From contig NZ_LT962671.1 in NCBI RefSeq assembly GCF_900199545.1, forward strand, positions 1,751,450-1,801,558: a stretch of 50,109 bases of DNA, in the 5' to 3' direction. This DNA is from Raoultibacter massiliensis. GTDB lineage: Bacteria; Actinomycetota; Coriobacteriia; Coriobacteriales; Eggerthellaceae. Below are positions 31,948 through 41,186 of the stretch, piece by piece; position 1 is the first letter of the stretch; each line of letters begins with the position of its first letter. The translations under genes were made by a program, and so were the position numbers. The notes beneath the pieces were generated by a model, which was given only the letters and a program-made list of their open reading frames with translations, did not search any database and was not told where the DNA came from.

Positions 31948-34503
31948 TTAAACCCGCCCGCTGAAGAACTCGCCGGCGATGCGCGCGGCCTCGGCCGCAT
32001 CTTTGCCGTAATAGTCGGCACCGATTATTTCGGCGTATTCCGGATTCAACACCGCTCCCCCCACGAAAACCGTACAGTCCGGCACTTCTTCGCGCAGCAG
32101 GCGTATCGTTTCCTCCATCGCTTTAACCGTCGTGGTCATCAACGCAGAAAGACCGACCAGCTTCACGTCGTGTTCCCTCACCGCCGCAAGCACGGCCTCG
32201 GGAGAAACATCGCGGCCGAGATCGATCACGCGATACCCGTAGTTTTCCAGCAGCATCTTGACGATGTTCTTCCCGATATCGTGAATATCGCCTTTCACCG
32301 TAGCGAGGATGATGCGCTTATCGCTCTCGAGCGTGCCAGGCTCGGCGTTTGCCCGAATGACGTCGAAACCCGCTTTCACCGCCTCGGCCGAAGCCATCAT
32401 CTGGGGCAAGAAGAACTCGCCCCGCTCGAACTTCGCACCCACAAGATCGAGAATGGGAATGAACACGTCGTTGATGACCGACAGCGGCTCGTGTTCGGCT
32501 AGCAGCCTGAGCGTCGCCTCTGGCATCTGCTCCTTGCGCCCCGTCATGATGAAGTGGCGAGCCGCTTCGACGGGATCGTCGCTTCGAGCCTCCCCCGCCG
32601 GCGCTGGCGCAGAAACGGCCTGCGTGCCGTCAGATGCCTGCGCAGCCCGAAAGCCTCCCTTGTACGGATCGGGTTTGGCTGCGTACTCCTCGATGAAGTT
32701 CGCCGCCTGCCCGTCTTCGGCGTCGAGCACGCGGAAGCTCTTCACGACATCCATGTAGCGCTCCGAAAGAGGATTCAGGATGGGCATGTCGAGGCCCGCG
32801 CCGAACGCGGCCGCTAAAAACGTCGCGTTCACCAGCTCGCGCTGGGGAAGCCCGAAGCTCACGTTGGAAACGCCGAGCGTCGTGCGAACGCCGAGGCGCT
32901 CCTTCACAAGCGTTACGGCCCTGAGTATCTCGCGCGCTTCCTTTTGGTTGGTCGACACCGCCATGACCAGGCAGTCGATCACGATATCGTCACGCGGGAT
33001 GCCATACGAAGCGGCGGATTCAACGATGCGCTGCGCGAGCGCGAACCGCTCTTCTGCGGTTGGCGGGATGCCGTTTTCATCGAGCGTGAGGGCGACGACG
33101 GCGCACCCGTAGTGCTTCGCTATCGGGAGCACGGTCTCAAGGCTTTCGCGCTTGGCGTTCACCGAGTTGATGATGGGCTTGCCCGCATAGCGGCGCACCG
33201 CCTCCTCGACGGCCTCCGGATCGCTCGAATCGATTTGGAGCGGCAGCGCAGTGGCAACCTGGAGCTTCTTGACCAGCTCGAGCAGCACGGCCGGCTCGTC
33301 GATTTCGGGCAACCCTACGTTCACGTCGAGGATCTGCGCGCCTGCTTCCTGCTGAGCGATCGCCTCGCCGATCGCGTAATCGAGATTGCCCTCGCGCAGC
33401 GCCTCTTTGAGCCGCGGCTTGCCCGTGGGGTTGATGCGCTCGCCGATCACCGCCGTGGCGGCCTCGGAGCCTTCCAGGATCACCGCCTCCCGTGGCCCGG
33501 CTACGGCGCAGACGGAAGCAGGCTCGCGCAGGCTGGGCGTGCGGCCGTCCGCCAGAGCGGCGATCTTCTCGATGTAGGCGGGCGTCGTTCCGCAGCATCC
33601 GCCTACGATGGTTGCCCCCGCTGCGAATATGCGCTCCATGGCTCGGCCGTACTCATCGGGTTCGACATCGAACACCGTCGCATCCCCCTCGATGCGCGGA
33701 AGGCCCGCATTGGGCCGCACGACCACGGGGCAGCGCGCGTATTTGACCATCGTCTCGACGATGGGTGCCAGCTCCGCGGGTCCGAGCGAGCAGTTGACTC
33801 CAACCGCATGGGCTCCGAGTGCCGAAAGCGTGAGCGCCGCCACCTCGGGACTCGTGCCAAGGAAGGTTCTGCCATCCTCGCCGAACGTCATGGAGATGAA
33901 AATCGGCAGATCGCAGTTCTCCTTCGCAGCGAGCACGGCGGCTTTCGCTTCGAGCAAATCGGTGAACGTTTCGATGGCGAGCAGATCGGCTCCCGCCTCT
34001 CGCGCCGCAACCACCTGCTCGGCGAACAGATCGTACGCCTCGTCGAACGTCATGGTTCCCAGCGGCTCGAGCAGAGCCCCGATCGGGCCGATGTTCGCAG
34101 CCACGTAGCGGCCTCCCGCATCGCGCGCGCACGAGATCGCCGCCGAGAAAACCTCCTGAACGCTCGCTTCGCCTGCGAGCTTTCTCCGGTTTGCGCAAAA
34201 CGTATTGGTCGTGAGCATCTGCGCTCCGGCGGCCACGTAATCGGCATGAATGGCCGTGATCGCCTCGGGGTTCGAAACGGTGAGAAGATCGGGTTCCTGG
34301 CCGGGTTTTACAAGGCCCCTCGCCTGCAGAATGGTTCCCATTGCACCGTCCTGCACGAGGTATTCCTCGCCTCGAAGAACGGCCGCAAGATGCTCGTCTT
34401 TGATCGCAAGGCCCGAAAACCTATCGTAGGACGCGCCTTCGCAAAAAGCCGCATCGCCTCCCCGTCGGGTGCAGCGGAGGCTCTTCGCCGATCTCTTATC
34501 CAT
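31948..34503 (-). CDS. metH: Cobalamin-dependent methionine synthase, lacking the activation domain
   Basis: An 851-residue MetH. In order: homocysteine-binding barrel (zinc cysteines in GVNCSLGP and GGCCGTTP), pterin-binding domain (GERINPTGKP, ILDVNVGLPEID, DSSDPEAVEEA), B12 cap domain and Rossmann B12 domain with KGDIHDIGKNI, where the His binds cobalt. The protein ends just after that domain, so the SAM-binding reactivation domain of E. coli MetH is absent; it is encoded as the separate next gene upstream. It transfers a methyl group from methyl-tetrahydrofolate to homocysteine. AAAGGGAAGGG precedes the ATG, which overlaps the activation gene by 8 bp. It is last in the metF operon. Confidence 0.95.
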   Translation of the reverse strand: MDKRSAKSLRCTRRGGDAAFCEGASYDRFSGLAIKDEHLAAVLRGEEYLVQDGAMGTILQARGLVKPGQEPDLLTVSNPEAITAIHADYVAAGAQMLTTNTFCANRRKLAGEASVQEVFSAAISCARDAGGRYVAANIGPIGALLEPLGTMTFDEAYDLFAEQVVAAREAGADLLAIETFTDLLEAKAAVLAAKENCDLPIFISMTFGEDGRTFLGTSPEVAALTLSALGAHAVGVNCSLGPAELAPIVETMVKYARCPVVVRPNAGLPRIEGDATVFDVEPDEYGRAMERIFAAGATIVGGCCGTTPAYIEKIAALADGRTPSLREPASVCAVAGPREAVILEGSEAATAVIGERINPTGKPRLKEALREGNLDYAIGEAIAQQEAGAQILDVNVGLPEIDEPAVLLELVKKLQVATALPLQIDSSDPEAVEEAVRRYAGKPIINSVNAKRESLETVLPIAKHYGCAVVALTLDENGIPPTAEERFALAQRIVESAASYGIPRDDIVIDCLVMAVSTNQKEAREILRAVTLVKERLGVRTTLGVSNVSFGLPQRELVNATFLAAAFGAGLDMPILNPLSERYMDVVKSFRVLDAEDGQAANFIEEYAAKPDPYKGGFRAAQASDGTQAVSAPAPAGEARSDDPVEAARHFIMTGRKEQMPEATLRLLAEHEPLSVINDVFIPILDLVGAKFERGEFFLPQMMASAEAVKAGFDVIRANAEPGTLESDKRIILATVKGDIHDIGKNIVKMLLENYGYRVIDLGRDVSPEAVLAAVREHDVKLVGLSALMTTTVKAMEETIRLLREEVPDCTVFVGGAVLNPEYAEIIGADYYGKDAAEAARIAGEFFSGRV

Positions 34504-35260
34504 GGCAAACCCTTCCCTTTGCACGCAAGGTGCAGAAATCCTTCATATTGCATGACTCGCATACCCGCGGCTTTTCCGCGGCGGGCGGCGCATCGAACAG
34601 CCCCACGATCGCGGTGATGCTTTTCGTAGGCAGAAGCAGATCGGTATCGGTTACCGACAATCCGATGGTTTCGAACGCCTTGAGCACCGAAAGGAACTGC
34701 GGCTGCACCGACAGGGGCAGGTCGCCGTAGCCGGGACCGTACCGCCAATTCGCATGGAGTCCGCGCTCAGCCGCCTCGGCTACGATGCGCGCTTCCGTCG
34801 CGTCGGCAACCCGCTCGATCAAAGCAGAGCACGCCGCATCGTAGACGAGCGCATCGAGCGGGTTGGCGATGTTGAGCCGCGCAAGCTCCTGTTCGCTTCG
34901 CGCACCCAGCGTGCAGGCGAAAAGCGCGCATTCCCGCGCACCCCGCAGATGGCGCACGATATCGAAACCGGGAAGGCGCAGAGAGGCGCCCGCAACGTCG
35001 ACGTAGGCCAAGCCGTCCGCGCATTGGGTTTCGCCGCACGGCTCCTCAGCGCCGCCCGCGCAACCGACCCCGCCGCTCGGATCCACCGCATCGGCCCCAT
35101 GCACGGCGATGCCGAAATACCCCACGATGCTTTTCGGGGAAAGATCCTGCTCGCAGCGATCGATGATGGCATCGATGCGCCCGAGAAGCCCAGGTTCCAT
35201 CGCCTGCCCCGCGTAACCGAGGTAGCGCAGGACTTCGTTCCTGTCGACCCCGTAACCCAT
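34496..35260 (-). CDS. Methionine synthase reactivation-domain protein (stand-alone)
   Basis: A 254-residue protein matching the MetH C-terminal activation domain, here as its own gene. The RYGPGYGDLPLSVQPQFLSVL segment recalls the SAM-binding RPxxGYPACPD part of MetH and the YGPGYGD block of stand-alone relatives. It also has a C-terminal Cys cluster, CESCNMKDFCTLRAKGRVC, which E. coli MetH lacks. It should allow reductive methylation of inactive cob(II)alamin using SAM. The ATG at 35260 has GGTAGGTGG upstream and is preferred to a GTG at 35269 that abuts the metF stop. It overlaps metH by 8 bp, fitting a fixed partnership. Confidence 0.87.
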   Translation of the reverse strand: MGYGVDRNEVLRYLGYAGQAMEPGLLGRIDAIIDRCEQDLSPKSIVGYFGIAVHGADAVDPSGGVGCAGGAEEPCGETQCADGLAYVDVAGASLRLPGFDIVRHLRGARECALFACTLGARSEQELARLNIANPLDALVYDAACSALIERVADATEARIVAEAAERGLHANWRYGPGYGDLPLSVQPQFLSVLKAFETIGLSVTDTDLLLPTKSITAIVGLFDAPPAAEKPRVCESCNMKDFCTLRAKGRVCHG

Positions 35261-35269
35261 AGCTGCCAC

Positions 35270-36154
35270 CTACCGCCAGCAGGGCTTGCGAAACGCGGCG
35301 CCCCTTTGGGCACGCAGCGCCTCGACGGTCGCACAGGCGATATCGGGCTGGTTCATCGTGTAGACGTGCAGGCCATCGATCCCATGGGCCTGCAGATCGG
35401 TCAGCTGAGCGCAAGCGTATTCGATGCCCGCCTTGCGCAGGCTCTCCGAATCGTCTTCGTACTTGGCTAAAAGCTTGATGATGGGCGATGGCAGCGAAGC
35501 GCCGCACATGAACACCATGCGCTGAATCTGGGCTTTCCCGAGAAACGGCATAATGCCCGCCGCTATGGGCACCGACACCCCCGCATCGAGGCACGCTTCA
35601 AGGAAACGGTAGAAATACCGGTTGTCGAAAAACAGCTGCGACACGAAAAAGGAGGCGCCCGCATCCTGTTTCTGCTTGAGATGCTCGACGCTCTTCTCAA
35701 GCAGGTCGCATTCGATATGGCCTTCGGGATACGCGGCCGCACCGACGCAGAACCCTTCGTCGGACAGCCTCCCGATGATATCCTTCGCATACGCATAGTC
35801 GGTTGTTTCGCAACCCGCAACCCGATCCCCTCGCAGGGCGAGCACGTTTTCGATGCCCTTCGCCTTAAGATCGGCCACGCGATCGGCCAATGCATCCTCG
35901 GTTAAACCGATGCACGTGAGGTGCGCCATGACCGGAATGCCGAATTCCGATTGAATCATATGGGCGACATCCGCCGTAGCGCCCGAATTGCCGCTGCCGC
36001 CCGCCGAATAGGTGACGCTGATAAAATCGGGTTCGAGATCCGCCAGCTCTCGGGCGACCGAATGCGCGACCTCGAGGGAGAGATCCCCCTTGGGCGGAAA
36101 TATCTCGAACGATATGGGCTGGGAGCCCTGGGTGAATGTTTCTGCAATCTTCAT
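35270..36154 (-). CDS. metF: Methylenetetrahydrofolate reductase
   Basis: A 294-residue TIM-barrel flavoprotein that reduces 5,10-methylene- to 5-methyl-tetrahydrofolate. The catalytic Glu is in SFEIFPPKGD; the folate-binding region PDFISVTYSAGGSG and MAHLTCIGLTE, then NVLALRGD, are standard. The protein is the bacterial short form without a SAM-regulatory domain. It is the first gene of metF, activation protein, metH, which together make methionine from methylene-THF and homocysteine. No ribosome binding site precedes the ATG at 36154; a TATAAT sits six bases upstream, so the mRNA is probably leaderless. Confidence 0.95.
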   Translation of the reverse strand: MKIAETFTQGSQPISFEIFPPKGDLSLEVAHSVARELADLEPDFISVTYSAGGSGNSGATADVAHMIQSEFGIPVMAHLTCIGLTEDALADRVADLKAKGIENVLALRGDRVAGCETTDYAYAKDIIGRLSDEGFCVGAAAYPEGHIECDLLEKSVEHLKQKQDAGASFFVSQLFFDNRYFYRFLEACLDAGVSVPIAAGIMPFLGKAQIQRMVFMCGASLPSPIIKLLAKYEDDSESLRKAGIEYACAQLTDLQAHGIDGLHVYTMNQPDIACATVEALRAQRGAAFRKPCWR

Positions 36155-36160
36155 GCGAGC

Positions 36161-36166
36161 ATTATA
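36161..36166 (-). promoter_or_regulatory. -10 element of metF placed for a leaderless transcript
   Basis: TATAAT (36166-36161 on the minus strand) is followed by six bases and then the metF ATG, so transcription is expected to start at the A of the ATG. No good -35 is seen at 16-18 bp. Confidence 0.6.
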
Positions 36167-36232
36167 CCCGCACCGATAAGCTCCGAGGACCGAAAGCCCG
36201 CAATTCGATACAACCTCGGAAAAACGGCGCCG

Positions 36233-36400
36233 AAATGGCGGTCAAGGCATGCTTCTGTCATCTTCTTCATGTTAGGATTGAAAAATTCCCAACGTTTGCG
36301 CAGGTCGCAAAAATCAAGGAGACCTGCGGCGGCCCGAATGGGTCCGATCACACCGAAAATGGCGCGTTTTACCGACAGAAGCATGCCTTGACCGCCATTT
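36233..36400. repeat. Element bounded by 27-bp perfect inverted repeats
   Basis: AAATGGCGGTCAAGGCATGC at 36233 continues to 36259; its exact reverse complement occupies 36374-36400. The 114 bp between hold a second hairpin (36299-36306 with 36321-36328, 8 bp). There is no open reading frame for a transposase. It resembles a miniature inverted-repeat element or an RNA with a long helix, and its origin is unknown. Confidence 0.85.
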
Positions 36401-36464
36401 TTGACGTGATTTTCACAAAGGAAGCTCTTACGCAACGCATTCGCGACCTCGAACGTTCGGAGTC

Positions 36465-36561
36465 GCGAGCGCTCGGGGATCGCAAGAGTTCGGGGTTGCG
36501 AGCATTCGGGGTTGCGAGCGTTCGAAACGCTGTCGGCATCGGCAGAATCCCGAATGCTCGC
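36465..36561. repeat. Degenerate 16-bp tandem repeats plus inverted copy
   Basis: Four units of 16 bp at 36465-36480, 36482-36497, 36498-36513 and 36514-36529 share GCGAGC-TTCGGGG-T (units 1, 3 and 4 keep the GCGAGC start). A 13-bp inverted copy of unit 3 (36498-36510) lies at 36549-36561. The stretch is non-coding and adjoins the inverted-repeat element. Confidence 0.7.
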
Positions 36562-36658
36562 GCAACGGCCCGGTCCGAACAGGCGAACGCGAGCCCTGCT
36601 CCAAGCCGATCCAGCAAACGCAAACTCTGCTTCCGTTTTGAGCTGGCGAGCGCGGTTT

Positions 36659-37525
36659 CTACCTTCGCGGTTGGAGGCGGTATTTTTCCCACGGGAAGAA
36701 GACGGCGAGGGCGCCGAGTCCGGAAAGCATGATGGTGATGACGGAAATCGCGAGGTTCACGGTCATCAGGTGCACGCCGATGCCGACAACAGCCCACACG
36801 ATCACCACCCCGAACGCGTAGTCGTTAAACGCGCGTTTCATGTACACGGCAAGCGCAAAGAATGCCACCGCGAGCACAAGCGTGCTGGCAGGTTGCAGAA
36901 TCGAGGTCTCGGCTCCCGTGAAACGAGTTGCCACATGGGCGATATCGGCAACCGTCGCTACGCAGAGCCATGCGAAGTACAGCGAGATCGGCACCCTGTC
37001 GATCAGGCGAGTCGACTCGACATGCACGCGCCGGTACAGCAATCCGATCGTTGCGAGCAAAGCGGCGATTACGATGATCGAAGGAACGAACAGCTCGAAG
37101 TGCCACAGCGCAAGCCAGGCGATGTTGAGAGCGCACGATACGGTGAAAAGAACTGCGGTCCTGCCTATCCGCATCGCGCCCATCGGCTCGTCGTGCGAGG
37201 CTTCGCCGGAATAGGAGACGAGCCACGCTGCAAGCCCAATGTAGATGACCGACCAGATGGCGAACACGTAGCCTGCAGGCGTGAACCACGCAAACACTTC
37301 GCCCGACACCTCTGCCGATGTCGTGCCGCCCAACGAGAATACCTCGAACGCTGCGTTACAGGCGATCGTGATCGCGTAGGCAACCCACACGAGCGCGATG
37401 TTCGTCTTTGCGGCGTGCGTCCCGTCGGCTTCGTGCCCGCCGGCATCGCGCCACGTACCGCCCGTCGCCTGCGCCACCGATTGTTTTCTCTGCCGATATG
37501 CGGCGCTGCTTGCTGTATCGCTCAT
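36659..37525 (-). CDS. TspO/MBR-like tryptophan-rich membrane protein
   Basis: A 288-residue protein: about 45 polar N-terminal residues, then seven or eight predicted helices. The segment WFTPAGYVFAIWSVIYIGLAAWL is typical of the larger bacterial TspO/MBR relatives, as is the helix with SCALNIAWLALWHFELFVPS. True TspO has five helices and about 160 residues, so this is the longer relative whose function is not established; binding of tetrapyrrole-like molecules is only a family idea. GAGGACTAGCG precedes the ATG. It stands alone beside the repeat-rich intergenic region. Confidence 0.8.
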   Translation of the reverse strand: MSDTASSAAYRQRKQSVAQATGGTWRDAGGHEADGTHAAKTNIALVWVAYAITIACNAAFEVFSLGGTTSAEVSGEVFAWFTPAGYVFAIWSVIYIGLAAWLVSYSGEASHDEPMGAMRIGRTAVLFTVSCALNIAWLALWHFELFVPSIIVIAALLATIGLLYRRVHVESTRLIDRVPISLYFAWLCVATVADIAHVATRFTGAETSILQPASTLVLAVAFFALAVYMKRAFNDYAFGVVIVWAVVGIGVHLMTVNLAISVITIMLSGLGALAVFFPWEKYRLQPRR

Positions 37526-37663
37526 CGCTAGTCCTCTTCCCTCGAAACGAAAGCCGCATGGCGGCCCGTTGGCTTGTCTGGGAAAAGTCTATCAACGCAG
37601 CCGCATCCGTCGGTCGCGGCGGTGTAGCAGCTGGGTATCGGAACGGTTCGCAGGTTAACCGTT

Positions 37664-38932
37664 CTATGACGAACGTGCTGAGAGATCGGGCCGCTCGACG
37701 CGAAGGAGATCCTTGGGCTGCAGCGGAAACGGACTCGCGATCGCGTAGACGGTCGTAGCGCGATCGGCCACCGGCACCGCCTCTTCCCACTCGCACGGGT
37801 TGCCCTCGGCTTCGGATACGGCGATGCGGCGAATCCAGGCGGCAGAAAGCGCTCGCACGGGTTGCCCGGGAGAGAGAACCTCGAGAACATCGCCCTCGAA
37901 GAACCGGTTGCGCAGATCGATGCGCACATCGTAGAGGCCGTCGTCGCGTTGCTCGCACGAGAGAACCGTGCCGGCAAGCGCATGGGTCTGCGCGTACTCG
38001 GGGCCATGCGGGGCCTGCTCGGCGGGTCCGTAGAAGAAGCCCGTCGAATAGGGCCGGTGGCTCACGGCTTCGAGATCGCGGTCGAAATCACTCGGCTCGG
38101 CGCCATCGAGCACCTGGCGATACGCGTTCACGACGGTCGCCACGTAGTATGCCTTCTTGACGCGTCCCTCGATTTTTATCGAATCGACTCCCGCGTTCGC
38201 AAGATCGTCGAGGTGATGGAGCATATTGAGGTCCTTCGAACTCAATATGAAACTGCCGCCCTCATCCTCCTCTACGGGAAAACGCTCGTCGGGACGGGTT
38301 TCCTCAACAAGCGAATACGTCCATCGGCAGGGCTGGGTGCAGTGCCCCCTGTTGGCCGATCTGCCGTTGAGATGATCGCTGATGAGGCAACGGCCCGAAA
38401 CCGCCATGCACATGGCGCCGTGGACGAATGCCTCGAGCTCGAGATCTTTCGGCGCGGCGGCGCGCAAGGCGGCGATATCGGCTACGCTCATCTCTCGTGC
38501 GCACACGATGCGCTTCGCGCCGAGCTCGTGCCACATCGCCGCCGCCTCGGCGTTCATGCACGAAGCCTGGGTGCTGATATGGATGGCCACATCGGGGGCG
38601 TGGCGCAAGGCGAGCCGCACCGCCCCCAGATCGCTCACGATCACCGCATCGATGCCCGCCGCTGACAGCGCCTCGAGGTATGCTGGCAACACGGCCACAT
38701 CGTCGCCCGTCATCGCAGCGTTGAGCGTCACGTACACCTTCGCTTCGCATGCGTGGGCGAGCTCGACGGCCCGCGGAATCTCGTCGAGCGAGAAGTTCGC
38801 CGCACGTTGGCGCAAACCGAACCTGTCGCAGGCGAGATACACCGCATCGGCCCCGAAATGCAGAGCGAATTCGAGCTGGTCCATGCCCCCGGCAGGAGCG
38901 AGCAGCTCGGGTTTTTTTCGAGAGCGATCCAC
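37664..38932 (-). CDS. U32 family peptidase
   Basis: A 422-residue U32 protein. The start is LLAPAGGMDQLEFALHFGADAVYLA, the family hallmark, and the later Cys-rich block (EAFVHGAMCMAVSGRC, then NRGHCTQPCR) is the signature with four cysteines that bind an Fe-S cluster in RNA-modifying U32 members (RlhA/TrhP-like). Despite the name, several U32 proteins hydroxylate RNA rather than cut peptides, and that is a real alternative here. The start is GTG 38932, 13 bp after the cysS stop, with no strong ribosome binding site, so translation may be coupled. Third gene of the cysE, cysS operon. Confidence 0.87.
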   Translation of the reverse strand: MDRSRKKPELLAPAGGMDQLEFALHFGADAVYLACDRFGLRQRAANFSLDEIPRAVELAHACEAKVYVTLNAAMTGDDVAVLPAYLEALSAAGIDAVIVSDLGAVRLALRHAPDVAIHISTQASCMNAEAAAMWHELGAKRIVCAREMSVADIAALRAAAPKDLELEAFVHGAMCMAVSGRCLISDHLNGRSANRGHCTQPCRWTYSLVEETRPDERFPVEEDEGGSFILSSKDLNMLHHLDDLANAGVDSIKIEGRVKKAYYVATVVNAYRQVLDGAEPSDFDRDLEAVSHRPYSTGFFYGPAEQAPHGPEYAQTHALAGTVLSCEQRDDGLYDVRIDLRNRFFEGDVLEVLSPGQPVRALSAAWIRRIAVSEAEGNPCEWEEAVPVADRATTVYAIASPFPLQPKDLLRVERPDLSARSS

Positions 38933-38945
38933 AGACGAGCCGAGC

Positions 38946-40439
38946 CTAACCGAGCGTCACGCGTGCGCCCTGCGGCGTATCCTCGATCACGAATCCGAGC
39001 GCCACCAGCCCGTCGCGCACCTTGTCGGCCAAACCCCAGTCCTTCTGCTTGCGCGCATCGGCGCGGCATTCCAGCAGCGCGTCAACCGCTTCGACCGGAT
39101 TTTCGCCCGCATAACCTGCAAGCTCGCGCGCAAGGCCGACGACCTCCGCCGGATATGCTTTGCACGCTTCGTTCTCGCAAAGATCGATACCGAAGGCTCC
39201 CATCAGCTCGACGACGGTATCGCGAGCCTGCTTGAGCGCGGCGACATCGGTTACGGAAACGGTCTTGTCGCCCAGCTGTCCGTTGAGCTCTCCCACAAAG
39301 GAGAATATCTCGCCGAGCGCGCCCGCCGTATTGAAATCGTCGTCCATCGAAAGGATGAACGAAGTGCGCAGGTTTCGCGTAGCGTCCAGAATCGCCCGCG
39401 TATCGAGCGGCGAGGGGATGTCTTCGGCGTTCTCGATGATCCACTCGATGTTCTTCACCGCGTTCATGATGCGCGAAAGAGCCGCTTCGGCCTCGCCCAA
39501 ACGCTCGTCGGAGAAGTCAAGCGGGCTTCTGTACTGGGTTTGCAGAATCAGCATCCGCAGCACGGCCGGCTTCGTGGTTTCAAGCACGTCGCGCAGAAGC
39601 AGGAAGTTGCCGAGCGATTTGCTCATCTTCTCGGAATTGATCTGGAGCATGCCCGAATGCAACCAGTAGTTGGCGAATCGGCAGCCGCACGCGGCTTCGC
39701 TTTGAGCGCGCTCGTTCTCGTGATGGGGAAACACGAGATCGGCACCGCCGCCATGGATGTCGAACGGAAGGCCGAGGTACTTGCGCGACATGGCCGAGCA
39801 CTCGATGTGCCAGCCGGGGCGCCCTTCGCCCCAAGGGGAAGGCCACGAAGGCTCTCCGGGCTTCGCCGCTTTCCAAAGCGCGAAATCGAGCGGATCGCGC
39901 TTGCGGTCTTCAAGGCCCGAGCCGCATGCGCGCAGCTCGCGATGACCCGACTCCATCTCGTCGACGTTGCGATGCGACAGCTCGCCGTAGGCCGGGTACG
40001 AGCGCACTGAAAAGTACACGTCGCCGCCCGCGTCGTAAGCATGCCCCGTTTCGATGAGCTCGGATACGAGCTCGATCATCGCGTCGATCTCCTCGGTCGC
40101 CTTGGGCCTGATATCGGGATCGAGCACGCCCGCCGCACGCATGTCGGCAATGAACGCCTCGGTGTACTCCGCGGCGACCTCGGCCGCCGTGCGGCCCTCT
40201 TCGTTGGCCTTGGCGATGATCTTGTCGTCGACGTCGGTGATGTTCTGCACGAACGTGACGTCGAACCCGCGCCACATGAAGTACCGCCGTATAATGTCGA
40301 ACGCGATGAACGTGCGCGCGTTGCCGATGTGTATGTAGTTGTACACGGTCGGGCCGCACACGTACATGCCCACCTTGCCTCGCTCGACCGATTCGAAATC
40401 AACCTTGCTTCGGGTCTGGGTGTTGTATACCTTGATCAT
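38946..40439 (-). CDS. cysS: Cysteinyl-tRNA synthetase
   Basis: A 497-residue class I synthetase. The HIGH motif appears as YIHIGNAR, the zinc Cys is in [10 protein letters not shown], and KMSKSL is present in [13 protein letters not shown]. The full fold is present, with the C-terminal helical and anticodon-binding region ([13 protein letters not shown] and onward). ATG 40439 overlaps the cysE stop by 4 bp and GGGAG lies upstream. Pairing with cysE links cysteine synthesis to its charging. No T-box leader is seen. Confidence 0.96.
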   Translation of the reverse strand: MIKVYNTQTRSKVDFESVERGKVGMYVCGPTVYNYIHIGNARTFIAFDIIRRYFMWRGFDVTFVQNITDVDDKIIAKANEEGRTAAEVAAEYTEAFIADMRAAGVLDPDIRPKATEEIDAMIELVSELIETGHAYDAGGDVYFSVRSYPAYGELSHRNVDEMESGHRELRACGSGLEDRKRDPLDFALWKAAKPGEPSWPSPWGEGRPGWHIECSAMSRKYLGLPFDIHGGGADLVFPHHENERAQSEAACGCRFANYWLHSGMLQINSEKMSKSLGNFLLLRDVLETTKPAVLRMLILQTQYRSPLDFSDERLGEAEAALSRIMNAVKNIEWIIENAEDIPSPLDTRAILDATRNLRTSFILSMDDDFNTAGALGEIFSFVGELNGQLGDKTVSVTDVAALKQARDTVVELMGAFGIDLCENEACKAYPAEVVGLARELAGYAGENPVEAVDALLECRADARKQKDWGLADKVRDGLVALGFVIEDTPQGARVTLG

Positions 40440-41158
40440 GCTTTCTCTCCCAACCTTCGTTCCACTTCGTCGATGCGGGCAGCCAGCAAGTCTACCGCCG
40501 ACGCTTCCTGCGCTTCTCTCAGCTTGCGCTCCAGCCCGTCGATGCGCTCGGCGAGCCGCTCGCATTCCTCGGTTACCGGATCGGGCAAGCACTCGCGATG
40601 CTTGGCGGCATCCTGCTTCTCGGTTTCGACCCGTTTGCCGTCGCGTATGACGATCTTGCCGGGGATGCCGACAACCGTGCAGTTCGGGGGCACGTCGCGC
40701 ACGACGACCGCTCCCCCGCCCACCTTCGAGTTATCCCCGATCGTAATGTTGCCGAGCACGGAGGCGCCCACACCCACCAGCACGTTGTTGCCAAGCGTCG
40801 GGTGGCGCTTGCCCGTTTCGTTGCCGGTGCCGCCGAGCGTCACGCCCTGGTACAGCGTCACATCGTCTCCGATGACCGTCGTTTCGCCGATGATGACGCC
40901 CATGGCGTGGTCGATGAAGAACCTGCGTCCGATAACCGCGGCAGGATGTATCTCAACGCCCGTCATGAAGCGCGTGAACTGCGATGAGATGCGAGCGAGG
41001 CTTTTGAAGCCATGCGTCCAGAGCCAGTGTTCCACCACGTGGGACCATCGGGCGTGGAGACCCGGGTACGTGAGCCAAATGACAAACGAGTTCTGTGCGG
41101 CGGGGTCTCGTTCCTTCACCGCTGCAATATCTTCACCTATGGTCTTGAATATATTCAT
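40436..41158 (-). CDS. cysE: Serine O-acetyltransferase
   Basis: A 240-residue SAT that makes O-acetylserine from serine and acetyl-CoA, first step of cysteine synthesis. The hexapeptide core is typical: GVEIHPAAVIGRRFFIDHAMG, then GVTLGGTGNETGKRHPTLG. The N-terminal helical region is short, as in the EpsC type. A charged 55-residue tail predicted to be coiled coil follows the helix ([31 protein letters not shown]), which ordinary SATs lack. Start is taken at 41158 (MNIFKTIG). An upstream ATG at 41188 overlaps the promoter -10 and is unlikely. Confidence 0.92.
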   Translation of the reverse strand: MNIFKTIGEDIAAVKERDPAAQNSFVIWLTYPGLHARWSHVVEHWLWTHGFKSLARISSQFTRFMTGVEIHPAAVIGRRFFIDHAMGVIIGETTVIGDDVTLYQGVTLGGTGNETGKRHPTLGNNVLVGVGASVLGNITIGDNSKVGGGAVVVRDVPPNCTVVGIPGKIVIRDGKRVETEKQDAAKHRECLPDPVTEECERLAERIDGLERKLREAQEASAVDLLAARIDEVERRLGEKA

Positions 41159-41186
41159 AGAGCATCCGTCTTCCAGTCGAATGTGC

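Noticed and set aside
36155..36400. Cobalamin or SAM riboswitch before metF
   Set aside because: The -10 element lies six bases from the ATG, leaving no transcribed leader, and no riboswitch-like core was seen.
36233..36400. Complete insertion sequence
   Set aside because: The inverted repeats enclose only 114 bp with no transposase frame; at most a miniature or decayed element.
36465..36529. CRISPR array
   Set aside because: Units are 16 bp, adjacent without unique spacers and degenerate, and no cas gene is near.
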